From: Microvirga alba
Lineage (GTDB): Bacteria > Pseudomonadota > Alphaproteobacteria > Rhizobiales > Beijerinckiaceae
Direction of reading: 5' to 3'
Assembly: GCF_015694465.1 (NCBI RefSeq)
Contig: NZ_JADQDO010000003.1
Coordinates: forward strand, 124,001-188,000
DNA length: 64,000 nt
Of the stretch, positions 52,769 through 61,719 are shown piece by piece; position 1 is the stretch's first letter, and each line of letters opens with the position of its first letter. The position numbers and the translations under genes are program-made. The notes beneath the pieces are model-generated. The model did no database searches, had not been told where the DNA came from, and was given only the letters and a program-made list of their open reading frames with translations.

Positions 52769-53689
52769 TTGCTCTCGTACATCTTACGCCGATTGTTATC
52801 GGCGATCCCGACCCTTTTCGTGATCATCACGATCGCGTTCTTCCTCATCCGCCTTGCGCCGGGTGGTCCGTTCGACCTCGAACGCCCCCTTGAAGCCAAG
52901 GTGATGGAGAACCTCAACCGGATCTATAAGCTCGACCGGCCGCTCATCGAGCAATTCTGGCTTTATCTCAGCTCCGTCCTGCACGGCGATTTCGGCCCTT
53001 CCTTCTATCTCCGGGATTTTTCCGTCGCCGAACTCTTCGCCCGCGGTCTTCCCGTTTCCATGACTCTCGGCGGCCTCGCCCTCTCGCTCGCCGTCCTCGT
53101 CGGCGGCACGCTCGGAGCCATCGCCGCTTTGCGTCAGAACAGCGGCATCGATTATCTCGTCACCGGTCTCGGTGCTCTGGGCCTCACGATCCCGAACTTC
53201 GTCGTTGCGCCCGTCTTCCAGATCGTCTTCGGCCTGGCGCTGGCCTGGCTGCCCATTGCGGGCTGGAACAACGGCTCCCCGCCTAACCTCGTCCTCCCGG
53301 TGCTCGTGCTCGCCCTGCCTCAGATCGCCGTCGTGTCGCGCATGACCCGCGCGGCGATGATCGAGAACCTGCGCTCGAACCATATTCGTACGCTGCGTTC
53401 GCTGGGCCTGCCGTCGCTGACGATCATCAAGCATGCGCTTCGCGGCGCGGCGTTGCCGGTCGTCTCCTATCTCGGTCCGGCTGCCGCCGCGCTGTTGACG
53501 GGTTCGGTGGTGGTGGAAACCATCTTCGGGTTGCCTGGAGTCGGCCGCTATTTCGTCGAAGGTGCACTCAACCGTGACTACACGCTCGTCATGGGCACAG
53601 TCGTCGTGGTCGCCGTCTTCGTCCTGATTTTCAACCTCGTGGTCGATATCCTCTACGCGATTATCGATCCGCGCATTCGCTACGATTGA
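52769..53689 (+). CDS. oppB: Oligopeptide ABC transporter permease OppB
   Basis: 306 residues, six membrane helices, starting LSYILRRLLSAIPTLFVIIT, with the OppB-type GPSFYLRDFSVAELFARGLP and EAA-like loop IRTLRSLGLPSLTIIKHALR. The TTG start at 52769 is chosen because GGAGG lies seven bases before it and the family length (306) is then exact; an ATG at 52700 would put the upstream terminator hairpin inside the gene. It forms the inner-membrane channel with OppC. Confidence 0.9.
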   Translation: MLSYILRRLLSAIPTLFVIITIAFFLIRLAPGGPFDLERPLEAKVMENLNRIYKLDRPLIEQFWLYLSSVLHGDFGPSFYLRDFSVAELFARGLPVSMTLGGLALSLAVLVGGTLGAIAALRQNSGIDYLVTGLGALGLTIPNFVVAPVFQIVFGLALAWLPIAGWNNGSPPNLVLPVLVLALPQIAVVSRMTRAAMIENLRSNHIRTLRSLGLPSLTIIKHALRGAALPVVSYLGPAAAALLTGSVVVETIFGLPGVGRYFVEGALNRDYTLVMGTVVVVAVFVLIFNLVVDILYAIIDPRIRYD

Positions 53690-53697
53690 GTTGTTCC

Positions 53698-54834
53698 ATG
53701 GCTGAAGGCGCTGTATTTCCCGCTGAAACGCTAAAAGATCCGGTCGTGGGGCGCTCGCTTTGGGTGGAGGCGCGTGGCCGCCTCGTCCGCAACAAGGCCG
53801 CCCTCACCAGCATCATCGTGCTGGGCTTCGTTGCGCTGGCCTGCATATTCGGGCCGCTCGTGACCGGACACCCGTTCGACAAGGTCTATCCCGACTACGT
53901 GAAGGTCCCCGCCAGTCTCGAATCCTATCCCAAGCCCGATCAGATCGAGCCGAACATCGAACGCATCGGCTCGCGCGTTCGCGCAAAGGCAGAGAACATC
54001 ACCATCAATGGTGACAACGTCCACATGACGCTCGTCGGTCAGCGCCCCATCGATGAGCGCCTGCTCGCCTATTTCGAGCGATCCGATCTTTTCGGCGCGG
54101 CGAAGGTTGTCGAGCGCGCGGATGAAGGGAAGCGGCTGGTCGTCGATGTTCCCATGAAGCGCAAGTATTTCTTCTTCGGCACAGACACGAACGGACGCGA
54201 TCTTCTCACGCGCACCATGAAGGCGGGTCAGGTTTCGCTCGCCATCGGCCTTCTCGCCACTTTCGTCGCCATTGTGATCGGCGTCATCTACGGCGCGACC
54301 TCGGGCTATCTCGGCGGACGGGCGGATCTCGTGATGATGCGCGCGGTCGATGTTCTCTATTCGCTGCCGTTCATCTTCTTCGTGATCATGCTGGTCGTGT
54401 TCTTCGGCCGGAACTTCGTCTTGATGTTCATCGCGGTCGGCGCGGTCGAGTGGCTCGACATGGCCCGCATCGTTCGCGGCCAGACGCTGTCGATCAAGCG
54501 TCAGGAATATGTCCAGGCGGCCGAGGCCCTCGGCGTCGAGACGAAGGGCATCATCCGTCGTCACGTCATCCCCAACACGCTGGGTCCCGTGGTCGTTTAC
54601 ATGACGCTGCTTGTGCCCAAGGTCATCCTGCTCGAGAGCTTTCTCTCCTTCCTCGGCCTCGGCGTGCAGGAGCCCAACACCAGCCTTGGCGTGCTGATCT
54701 CGGAAGGCGCCAAGAATATCCAGGGCGCGACCTGGATGCTGCTCTACCCGTCCATCACCCTCGTCACGATCCTGTTCTGTCTGAACTTCATCGGCGACGG
54801 CCTGCGCGATGCGCTCGATCCGAAGGACCGCTAA
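53698..54834 (+). CDS. oppC: Oligopeptide ABC transporter permease OppC
   Basis: 378 residues. A first helix near 35-55 is followed by a long periplasmic segment (about 60-160, KVPASLESYPKPDQIEPNIE) and five more helices, with the coupling loop EYVQAAEALGVETKGIIRRH and the C-terminal FLGLGVQEPNTSLGVLISEG typical of OppC. It is longer than the 300-residue norm because of the extra periplasmic loop. ATG 53698 begins eight bases after the oppB stop. Confidence 0.9.
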   Translation: MAEGAVFPAETLKDPVVGRSLWVEARGRLVRNKAALTSIIVLGFVALACIFGPLVTGHPFDKVYPDYVKVPASLESYPKPDQIEPNIERIGSRVRAKAENITINGDNVHMTLVGQRPIDERLLAYFERSDLFGAAKVVERADEGKRLVVDVPMKRKYFFFGTDTNGRDLLTRTMKAGQVSLAIGLLATFVAIVIGVIYGATSGYLGGRADLVMMRAVDVLYSLPFIFFVIMLVVFFGRNFVLMFIAVGAVEWLDMARIVRGQTLSIKRQEYVQAAEALGVETKGIIRRHVIPNTLGPVVVYMTLLVPKVILLESFLSFLGLGVQEPNTSLGVLISEGAKNIQGATWMLLYPSITLVTILFCLNFIGDGLRDALDPKDR

Positions 54835-54835
54835 C

Positions 54836-56470
54836 ATGGCCGAACCTGTTCTTGCGGTCCGCAACCTTCACGTCCGCTTCCGCACGGGCGATGGCATCCT
54901 GCATGCCGTGAAGGGCATCGATATCGACGTCAACGCGGGCGAAACCGTCGCCATCGTCGGCGAGTCCGGCTCCGGCAAGAGCCAGACCATGATGTCGGTC
55001 ATGGGTCTTCTCGCCTCGAACGGCTGGGCCGAAGGCTCGGTGAAGTATCGCGGCGATGAGCTGGTGGGTCTCTCCCCCGACAAGCTCAACCGCTATCGCG
55101 GCTCGAAGCTCACCATGATCTTCCAGGAGCCGATGACCTCGCTCGATCCGCTCTACAAGATCGGCGATCAGCTCGCGCTGCCGCTGACCACCCATGGCGG
55201 GTTGAGCAAGGCGAAGGCGCGCGAGCGCGCCATCGAACTGTTGGAGCTGGTGCGTATCCCCGATCCGGCCCGGCGCATCGACTCCTATCCGCACGAAATG
55301 TCGGGCGGCCAGCGTCAGCGTGTCATGATCGCGATGGCGCTCGCCAACAGTCCGGACGTGCTGATCGCGGACGAGCCGACGACCGCCCTCGACGTGACGG
55401 TCCAGGCAAAGATCCTCGAACTTCTCGCGGATCTGCAAAAGCGGCTTGGCATGTCGATCGTGTTCATCACCCACGATCTCGGCATTGTGCGCCGCTTCGC
55501 CGACCGTACCTATGTGATGAAGCGTGGCGAGGTGGTGGAGAGCGGCAAGACCGCCGACATTTTCGCCACGCCGAAGCATCCCTACACGCAGATGCTGATC
55601 GACGCCGAGCCGACTGGACGCAAGGAGCCCGCGCCGGCCAACGCGCCGATGGTTCTGGAAGCCAAGGATGTCCAGGTCGTATTCGGCCTGAAGAAGGGCT
55701 TTTTGGGCAAGACGGGGCACGTGCTTCGCGCGGTCGACGGCGTCAGTCTTTCGGTGCGCGCGGGTGAAACCGTCGGCGTCGTCGGCGAGTCCGGCTCGGG
55801 CAAATCGACGCTCGGCCGCGCGATCCTGAGGCTGCAGACGGCCTCCGGCATGGTGCGGTTCGAAGACAGGAACCTGATGCCCCTCGACCGCGCGGGCATG
55901 CGCCCCTTAAGGCGTCACCTGCAGTTGGTGTTCCAGGACCCGTTCGGCTCCCTGTCGCCCCGCATGACCTCAGGCGAAATCGTCACCGAAGGCCTCCTCG
56001 TCCACGAGCCGAGCATCTCCCGCAAGGAGCGCGACCGGCGCGCAGCGCAAGCCTTCGAGGAAGTGCGCCTCGATCCGGCATGGCGCAACCGCTTCCCGCA
56101 CGAATTCTCGGGCGGCCAGCGGCAGCGTATCGCCATTGCCCGCGCGATGATCCTGCATCCGAAGCTCGTCGTTCTCGATGAGCCGACTTCGGCGCTCGAC
56201 CGCTCGGTGCAGAAGGAGATCGTCGAACTGCTGCGCGACCTGCAGAAGGCCCACGGCCTGGCTTATGTCTTCATCAGCCACGACCTCGCCGTCGTGCGGG
56301 CGCTCTCGGACGAGATCATGGTCATGAAGTCCGGCAAGGTGGTGGAACGTGGAACCGCCGAGCAGATCTTCGAGCGGCCGAAGGAGGACTATACCCGCGA
56401 TCTGATCGCGGCAGCCTTCCTAACGCAGCGCGATAATGCCGAAGCGAAGGGCCAATCTCTGGCCTCCTAG
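54836..56470 (+). CDS. Fused dual ATPase of the oligopeptide transporter (OppD-OppF)
   Basis: 544 residues. The OppD-like half (1-265) has Walker [11 protein letters not shown], signature [15 protein letters not shown] and Walker [15 protein letters not shown]. The OppF-like half (about 270-544) has Walker [12 protein letters not shown], signature [15 protein letters not shown] and Walker [15 protein letters not shown]. In E. coli these are separate genes; fused forms of this type (as in YejF/GsiA) are common. The ATG lies one base after the oppC stop. It drives peptide uptake. The last gene of the operon. Confidence 0.92.
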   Translation: MAEPVLAVRNLHVRFRTGDGILHAVKGIDIDVNAGETVAIVGESGSGKSQTMMSVMGLLASNGWAEGSVKYRGDELVGLSPDKLNRYRGSKLTMIFQEPMTSLDPLYKIGDQLALPLTTHGGLSKAKARERAIELLELVRIPDPARRIDSYPHEMSGGQRQRVMIAMALANSPDVLIADEPTTALDVTVQAKILELLADLQKRLGMSIVFITHDLGIVRRFADRTYVMKRGEVVESGKTADIFATPKHPYTQMLIDAEPTGRKEPAPANAPMVLEAKDVQVVFGLKKGFLGKTGHVLRAVDGVSLSVRAGETVGVVGESGSGKSTLGRAILRLQTASGMVRFEDRNLMPLDRAGMRPLRRHLQLVFQDPFGSLSPRMTSGEIVTEGLLVHEPSISRKERDRRAAQAFEEVRLDPAWRNRFPHEFSGGQRQRIAIARAMILHPKLVVLDEPTSALDRSVQKEIVELLRDLQKAHGLAYVFISHDLAVVRALSDEIMVMKSGKVVERGTAEQIFERPKEDYTRDLIAAAFLTQRDNAEAKGQSLAS

Positions 56471-56498
56471 ACCATCGAGACCCTGGAACCGATTTTCA

Positions 56499-56522
56499 TG
56501 GCGCGGGTTCAACTCCGCGCCA
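56499..56522. terminator. Hairpin between oppDF and the converging GYD gene
   Basis: TGGCGCGG and CCGCGCCA pair perfectly around an eight-base loop. No T-run follows, so it may serve as a weak bidirectional transcription barrier between convergent genes. Confidence 0.4.
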
Positions 56523-56579
56523 TCAAGAAGCTCGCGGTTTATCGCGCAAAGCGCGGCTCCCGGGGCTGACTCGGGAAAC

Positions 56580-56912
56580 CTACGCCGCCCCAGCTGGCCG
56601 GAAAGAGGCTGTGATCGAGCCCGCGTTCGTGAAAGCGGTCTTCATCTCGGCGGATGTAAAGGCAACCGTTGTCTTGAGATCGGTCACCGCGCCGCTCGCG
56701 CCCACGATGACGGCCGCTGTCGGGGCCCCCTCGAGAGGCCCTTCCGAGATGGTGAGAAAGTCATACTCGCCGAAGGTCATGTAATAAGCGATGAGCCGTC
56801 CGCCCGATTTGGCGAAAAGTTGCCCGACAGCCTCGGCGCGATCCTCCGGCTTGGCCAGCATCCCCTTGAGAGCCTGCGGCGTGAAACGTCCCTGCGTGAT
56901 GAAAATCGGCAT
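56580..56912 (-). CDS. GYD-domain protein
   Basis: 110 residues: ITQGRFTPQALKGMLAKPED at the start, then FGEYDFLTISEGP, the motif that names the family. Small cytosolic ferredoxin-like-fold protein of unknown function, often in stress or catabolic contexts. GGGAG precedes the ATG. It is single and convergent with the opp operon. Confidence 0.87.
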   Translation of the reverse strand: MPIFITQGRFTPQALKGMLAKPEDRAEAVGQLFAKSGGRLIAYYMTFGEYDFLTISEGPLEGAPTAAVIVGASGAVTDLKTTVAFTSAEMKTAFTNAGSITASFRPAGAA

Positions 56913-56999
56913 GTTTCAATCTCCCGTCGAAAGGGAGAAAATCCTCGCACAGGGGCGCGCGGTCTTATTGATGGATGTCAATAAGACCTGGACCCCGCC

Positions 57000-57635
57000 T
57001 CAAATGAACGGGGCTGCAAGGCCTTCGACCTTGAGTGTCTCCTGAACGGCAGGTCGCGCCAGAACCCGTTCGACAAGCGCGTTCAGGTTCGGGATCGTGC
57101 GTGCCGGACGCGGCATGTTGCGGCTCCAGCGGATCAGCATGAAAAGGAAGAGATCGGCGGCGGAAAACTGATCTCCCAACAGCCATGTTTTGTCGCCGAG
57201 CTGTTCGGAAATCAGGTCGAACATCCCGTTGAGGCGCTGCCCGGCCGCTTCCTTCACGGTCGCCGCGGCCGTCTGATCGATGACATGTTCATGCGGATAG
57301 AACCACGCGCGGTATTCCGGCTGCGGCGTATTCGTGAGGTGAATCATCCACTTGTAGAACTCGGCCCGCTCCGGGCTTCCGACAGCAGGCGCGAGACCGG
57401 ATGCGGGGAACTTATCCGCGATGTGCAGCGCAATGGCCGCAGTCTCGAAAACGACGAGATCGCCATCGACGAGCAGCGGAATGCGCCCATTCGGATTGAG
57501 CTTGCGGTATTCCTCGCCCTTATGCGCATCGTTGTCCCGGTCGATAAAGCGCAGTTCGAACGCTGCTCCGGCCTCCCGCAGCATCATATGGGGGACCAGG
57601 CTGGCAAGGCCGGGCGAATAGTAGAGTGCGAGCAT
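57000..57635 (-). CDS. Glutathione S-transferase family protein
   Basis: 211 residues. The thioredoxin-like N-terminal domain has YYSPGLASLVPHMMLREAGA, with a serine where catalysis is expected, and the glutathione gamma-Glu site in GRIPLLVDGDLVVFETAAIA. The helical C-terminal domain has the N-capping box in FSAADLFLFML. It probably conjugates or reduces hydrophobic substrates with glutathione. GGAAGG precedes the ATG. Confidence 0.9.
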   Translation of the reverse strand: MLALYYSPGLASLVPHMMLREAGAAFELRFIDRDNDAHKGEEYRKLNPNGRIPLLVDGDLVVFETAAIALHIADKFPASGLAPAVGSPERAEFYKWMIHLTNTPQPEYRAWFYPHEHVIDQTAAATVKEAAGQRLNGMFDLISEQLGDKTWLLGDQFSAADLFLFMLIRWSRNMPRPARTIPNLNALVERVLARPAVQETLKVEGLAAPFI

Positions 57636-57763
57636 CGTCTTTGCGCCTTCCAGTCTTCATCTGTGATGCGCTTTGATAGCGAGTAAAGCTGTAGCGCGCC
57701 AGCCAGGCCTTTCTTTCGCGCTACCTTGCCCTATCGTTCTGGTGCCAAGCTAAAGGGCGAGCG

Positions 57764-58585
57764 ATGGATCTTTTGCAGGACGCGATCAAGAAACTTCAGG
57801 TCAAGCCGGGCGAGCATATCAAGCTGAAGGAGCGCGACCCGCGCGACAAATGTGGCTTTGAGGACGAGGTCAAGACCGAAGCGCAAACGGCGATCATCGC
57901 GCAGGAGATCGATCAGCTTCAGGACAGGCTTTACGCGGAAGGAAAGCGCGCCCTGCTCGTCGTCCTGCAAGGCATGGACACGGCCGGCAAGGATGGCACC
58001 ATTCGCGGTGTCTTCAACACCACCGGCCCCATCGGCATCGCCGTGACCGCGTTCCGGCAACCGACCGAGAACGAGTTGGCGCACGACTTTCTCTGGCGCG
58101 CCCACGCCGCGTGCCCTCGCCGCGGCACCATCGGCATCTTCAACCGCTCGCATTATGAGGACGTGCTCGTGGCGAAGGTGCGGGGCTTTGCACCGAAGGA
58201 TGCCATCGAGCAGCGCTACGAGCAGATCAACGCCTTCGAGAAGACGCTGATCGAGAACGGCACGGTGATCCTGAAATTCATGCTCCACATCTCGAAGAAG
58301 GAGCAGGCCGAGCGGCTGCAGGAGCGTCTCGACAATCCGAAGAAGCACTGGAAGTTCAATCCCGGCGACCTGGAAGACCGGAAACTCTGGGACGAGTTCG
58401 AGGACGCCTACGAGACCATGCTGCATCGCTGTTCGACCAAGTGGGCACCCTGGTACCTGATCCCCGCCGATCGAAAATGGGTTCGCAACGCCGCCATCGC
58501 CGGTGTGGTTCAGGCAACGCTCGAAGACATGAATCCCCACTATCCGCAGGTTTCCTGGAAGCCCACCGATTTCAAGATCGTCTAG
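57764..58585 (+). CDS. ppk2: Polyphosphate kinase 2 family protein (class III-like)
   Basis: 273 residues. Walker A-like QGMDTAGKDGTIRGVFNT lies at about 69-86, then FLWRAHAACPRRGTIGIFNR and SHYEDVL, the lid KFMLHISKKEQAERLQERLD and WKFNPGDLEDRKLWDEFEDA. The sequence pattern is close to class III PPK2 enzymes, which can phosphorylate AMP and ADP with polyphosphate. AAGGGCGAG precedes the ATG. It is single, divergent from the GST gene, and not part of the H+-ATPase operon that contains the other PPK2. Confidence 0.9.
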   Translation: MDLLQDAIKKLQVKPGEHIKLKERDPRDKCGFEDEVKTEAQTAIIAQEIDQLQDRLYAEGKRALLVVLQGMDTAGKDGTIRGVFNTTGPIGIAVTAFRQPTENELAHDFLWRAHAACPRRGTIGIFNRSHYEDVLVAKVRGFAPKDAIEQRYEQINAFEKTLIENGTVILKFMLHISKKEQAERLQERLDNPKKHWKFNPGDLEDRKLWDEFEDAYETMLHRCSTKWAPWYLIPADRKWVRNAAIAGVVQATLEDMNPHYPQVSWKPTDFKIV

Positions 58586-58687
58586 CCGCAATCGTCTAGA
58601 GGACCCTGCACAGCTTCAAGGGCGGCCGGAGTTGCGCAAAAATCGCAATGTGATTTCATGGCACTCTGTTGCTCGCGGGGCTTTCGA

Positions 58688-59497
58688 ATGGGCACATCTG
58701 ACTTGCTCAACCTTTACGATGCCGAAGTCCGGGCGTGGACGGGCCAACTCTCGCCCGGATATGTCACGGAGCGGGACGGCGCCGTCGTGCGCCTGATCGG
58801 GCCCGGCCCGGAAGCGCATGACAATGCGGTGCTCTGGACCAGGCTCGACGGCGCGAATGCCGACGCGGTCATAGCCGCGCAGGTCGATTTCTTCGGATCT
58901 CGCGGGCGCGCCTTCGAATGGAAGCACTTCAGCCACGACAAACCCTCCGACCTTGCCGCGCGACTTCAGGCGGCAGGCTTTGTCGCGCAGGAGACAGAAA
59001 CCTTCGTCGCCTTCGATGTCGCCCAGGATCCGGGCCAGAAAAATCTGCCTTCCGCCATCCGCGTCGAGCGGCTCGATGATCCGGCGGCTTGCAAGGACAT
59101 CGCAGCCGTAAACGGCGCGGTCTATGGGGATGCCGACAGCGCGGGGCGGCTTGCAGACATGATCGCGCGGGAAAAGCAGTCGGACCCGGACAGTCTGTCC
59201 ATCTACGCCGCCTATGTTGATGGCAATCCGGTCAGCGTCGGCTGGATGCGGCACAAGCGGGGAGATGCCTTCGGCGGCCTGTTCGGCGGCTCGACGCTCA
59301 TGGAGTGGCGCGGCAAGGGTGTCTATTCGGCGCTCGTCGCCGCCCGCGCCCGCGAGGCTTTGGCGCGCGGCTGCCGCTGGTTGACCGTGGATTGCAGCCC
59401 CATGAGCCTTCCTATCCTGGAGCGCCGGGGCTTCCAGCGCCTCTCAGTCATCACGCCCTTCATCTGGTCGCCGGAATCCGCCGCCTCACAACCTTAA
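58688..59497 (+). CDS. GNAT-family acetyltransferase
   Basis: 269 residues. The second half has the acetyl-CoA-binding core: ISVY-type strand followed by GGLFGGSTLMEWRGKGVYSA and LVAARAREALARGCRWLTVD, then PILERRGFQRL. The first 130 residues form an additional divergent GNAT-like half. The substrate is not predictable. It precedes the universal stress protein by 44 bases and may be cotranscribed. An earlier in-frame start at 58658 is rejected because MGTSDLLNLYDAEVR is the more usual N-terminus. Confidence 0.82.
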   Translation: MGTSDLLNLYDAEVRAWTGQLSPGYVTERDGAVVRLIGPGPEAHDNAVLWTRLDGANADAVIAAQVDFFGSRGRAFEWKHFSHDKPSDLAARLQAAGFVAQETETFVAFDVAQDPGQKNLPSAIRVERLDDPAACKDIAAVNGAVYGDADSAGRLADMIAREKQSDPDSLSIYAAYVDGNPVSVGWMRHKRGDAFGGLFGGSTLMEWRGKGVYSALVAARAREALARGCRWLTVDCSPMSLPILERRGFQRLSVITPFIWSPESAASQP

Positions 59498-59541
59498 CCG
59501 GAGGGCTTGCCGAGGGACGGTTTGAGCGCGACAATATTGGT

Positions 59542-60378
59542 ATGAAAAGCATCCTCGTCCCCATCGAAGATCACGGCGTCGTCGAGCCGATCCTGGAAAC
59601 GGCCCTCCTGCTTGGGCGGATGTTCGACAGTTATATCGAGGGCATCGCGATCACCCCGGATTATCCGGTGGTGCTCCCGGTGGACATCGCTATCGGGGTT
59701 CCCTCCCCCATTACCCCAGAGAACCGGGTCGAGATTGCGCAAGCGTGCCGCGAACGTTTCCAAGCCTTCATGGTGACGAAACAAATTCCCCGTGCCGCCT
59801 CTGCGCTTGCCGGGTTGAGCTACGCTTGGCGCCAGGACGGGTTGGTGGAAGACGCCTTCCTGGGGGCCTATGGGCGCGTGTTTGATATCAGCGTGGTTGG
59901 GCGTCCCGATGGAGCGAGTGGCCACACGCGCCTTTCGACGGTCGAGGCGGCCTTGTTCGAGACGGGCCGGCCCGTTCTCATCGCCCCTCCGAAGACGCCG
60001 ACCACCCTCGGCGAGACCGTCCTGATCGCCTGGAACCGGAGCACAGAGACCGCGCGCGCCGTGCTGGGCGCCATGCCGATTCTCGCCAAGGCGCGCCGCA
60101 TCGTCGTGCTTGAACTCGAGGATTGGGGCCTTCCCGGACCATCCGCTGCGGAACTGGTGCGATCCTTACGGATCCACGGCATGACCGCCGAGGCGCTGAC
60201 CCTGCCGGATCCGGCAAACAAACCGGGAGAAGCGATCCTCGCCGAGGCCAAGGCGCTCGGCTGCGATCTCCTGGTCAAAGGTGCTTACACCCAAAGCCGC
60301 CTGCGGCAGATGTTCTTCGGCGGTGCGACGAGCCATATCCTGAGCCAGACGACGATCCCTGTTCTGATGGCACACTGA
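59542..60378 (+). CDS. Universal stress protein, tandem UspA-type
   Basis: 278 residues: MKSILVPIEDHGVVEPILET opens the first half, and the second half contains VLIAWNRSTETARAV and, at the C-terminus, KGAYTQSRLRQMFFGGATSH with the G-2x-G-type ATP-binding loop in altered form. Double-domain Usps of this type often occur with low-oxygen or acid-stress regulons in alphaproteobacteria. ATG 59542 is chosen over a longer frame overlapping the GNAT gene. Confidence 0.87.
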   Translation: MKSILVPIEDHGVVEPILETALLLGRMFDSYIEGIAITPDYPVVLPVDIAIGVPSPITPENRVEIAQACRERFQAFMVTKQIPRAASALAGLSYAWRQDGLVEDAFLGAYGRVFDISVVGRPDGASGHTRLSTVEAALFETGRPVLIAPPKTPTTLGETVLIAWNRSTETARAVLGAMPILAKARRIVVLELEDWGLPGPSAAELVRSLRIHGMTAEALTLPDPANKPGEAILAEAKALGCDLLVKGAYTQSRLRQMFFGGATSHILSQTTIPVLMAH

Positions 60379-60693
60379 TAAAGGCGGCCAAGTCCTCGCC
60401 ACCTGCACGATTCTACGCGACGATCTCCCTCTGCTCATGCTTCTGGTCAGCGGGACCAAGACCTCCTGAGCCGGAGCCGCTCGGCGCAGCGCTCTACCAT
60501 GGCTTGTGAATCGCGCATGTTTCACTCATGAATGCGCCTCATTGACAAAAACACGGATACATCGCGCGAACGCGCATTCCGATACGGCTTTTCCAGAGTT
60601 TTCAATGCTTTTCCCAATCATGAGATTACCCAACCTGCGACAAGCGGCGGCCGCCTCGCTTTCTCGCCGTGTCTTCGAGTTTGATGGTGTGAA
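60379..60693. other. Intergenic region before the second EamA gene
   Basis: No gene is supported. A TTGACA at 60542-60547 could be a -35 element, but no matching -10 is evident. The leader is richer in A and T from 60530 to 60640. Confidence 0.4.
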
Positions 60694-61626
60694 ATGAGTC
60701 GCTCCGCATCGTTGCCGGATTCCAAGCTCCGGTCGGGAGCGCTCGCCGGCATCGGCTTCATGGTGCTCGGCGTCTTCCTGTTCTCCGTCAATGACGTCAT
60801 GGGGAAATGGCTGGTGGCCACCTATTCGGTCGGCCAACTCCTTCTCTTGCGCAGCATCGCGGCACTCGCCGTGCTCTTTCCGCTCATGCGGAAGCAGAAT
60901 GTCCCCCTCCTCGCGATTCCGCCTCAGCCGGGGATGCATCTCCTGCGTGTCATCTTCTCCACGCTGGAGGTCGCCTGCTTTTATTGGGCCGTCACCTATC
61001 TCTCCCTCGCCGACGTCATGACTTATTATCTGGCGGGCCCGATCTATGTGGCGGCCCTGGGCGTGTTCTGGCTCGGCGAAAAACTCGACTGGCCCCGGGT
61101 AGCGACCATCGGTGTCGGCTTCATTGGCGTTCTCATCACGCTGCGCCCATCTGCAGCAACGCTCAGCCTGCCTGCCCTCGTCGCGCTGGCGGGCAGCGTG
61201 TCCTACTCGATGTTGATGATAACGACCCGCCAATTACGCGATACCCACGACGCCACCCTGGTTCTGGGCCAGATCCTGGGCGCTCTGCTGTTCGGCGTGT
61301 TCACCGCGCCCTTCGCCTGGGTCGCGCCAGGGTTCCTCGATCTCGCGGCCCTCTTTCTTCTGGGCATCGTCTCGATGGCCGGGCACGCCTGCACCAATCG
61401 CTCCTTGAAGATCGCACCGGCCTCCATCGTCGCGCCCTATCAATACACGCTGATCGTCTGGGCCATCGTTTTGGGCTATCTCGCCTTCGGCGACATCGTC
61501 GAATTCTGGACGCTCGTCGGCGCGGCGGTCATTTGCGCATCGGGACTCGTGCTGATGGTGCTGGAAAGAAGTACCGCGCTGCGCGCCCGGAAGGACATCG
61601 AAGCGCCGATCCTGCCGGAAGCTTGA
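60694..61626 (+). CDS. EamA/DMT-family transporter
   Basis: 310 residues, ten membrane helices in two EamA repeats; FMVLGVFLFSVNDVMGKWLV opens the first and IAPASIVAPYQYTLIVWAIV marks the second. The carrier's substrate is unknown. It resembles the EamA gene at 2404-3336 in length and in the APYQYT-type motif but is clearly a different paralogue. It is single, 93 bases upstream of the livK-like gene. Confidence 0.87.
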   Translation: MSRSASLPDSKLRSGALAGIGFMVLGVFLFSVNDVMGKWLVATYSVGQLLLLRSIAALAVLFPLMRKQNVPLLAIPPQPGMHLLRVIFSTLEVACFYWAVTYLSLADVMTYYLAGPIYVAALGVFWLGEKLDWPRVATIGVGFIGVLITLRPSAATLSLPALVALAGSVSYSMLMITTRQLRDTHDATLVLGQILGALLFGVFTAPFAWVAPGFLDLAALFLLGIVSMAGHACTNRSLKIAPASIVAPYQYTLIVWAIVLGYLAFGDIVEFWTLVGAAVICASGLVLMVLERSTALRARKDIEAPILPEA

Positions 61627-61719
61627 GACAGCTAAATAATCTCCACAGGGGGTCCAAGAGTAGAACTTGACAGGCAACAGGACGGCAACCTCAATAACCT
61701 TACAAAAATGGGGAGTCGG

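Noticed and set aside
59498-59541. TTGAGCGCGACAA before the universal stress gene as a FixK box
   Set aside because: The spacing is one base short and the right half is ACAA, so it does not fit the consensus.
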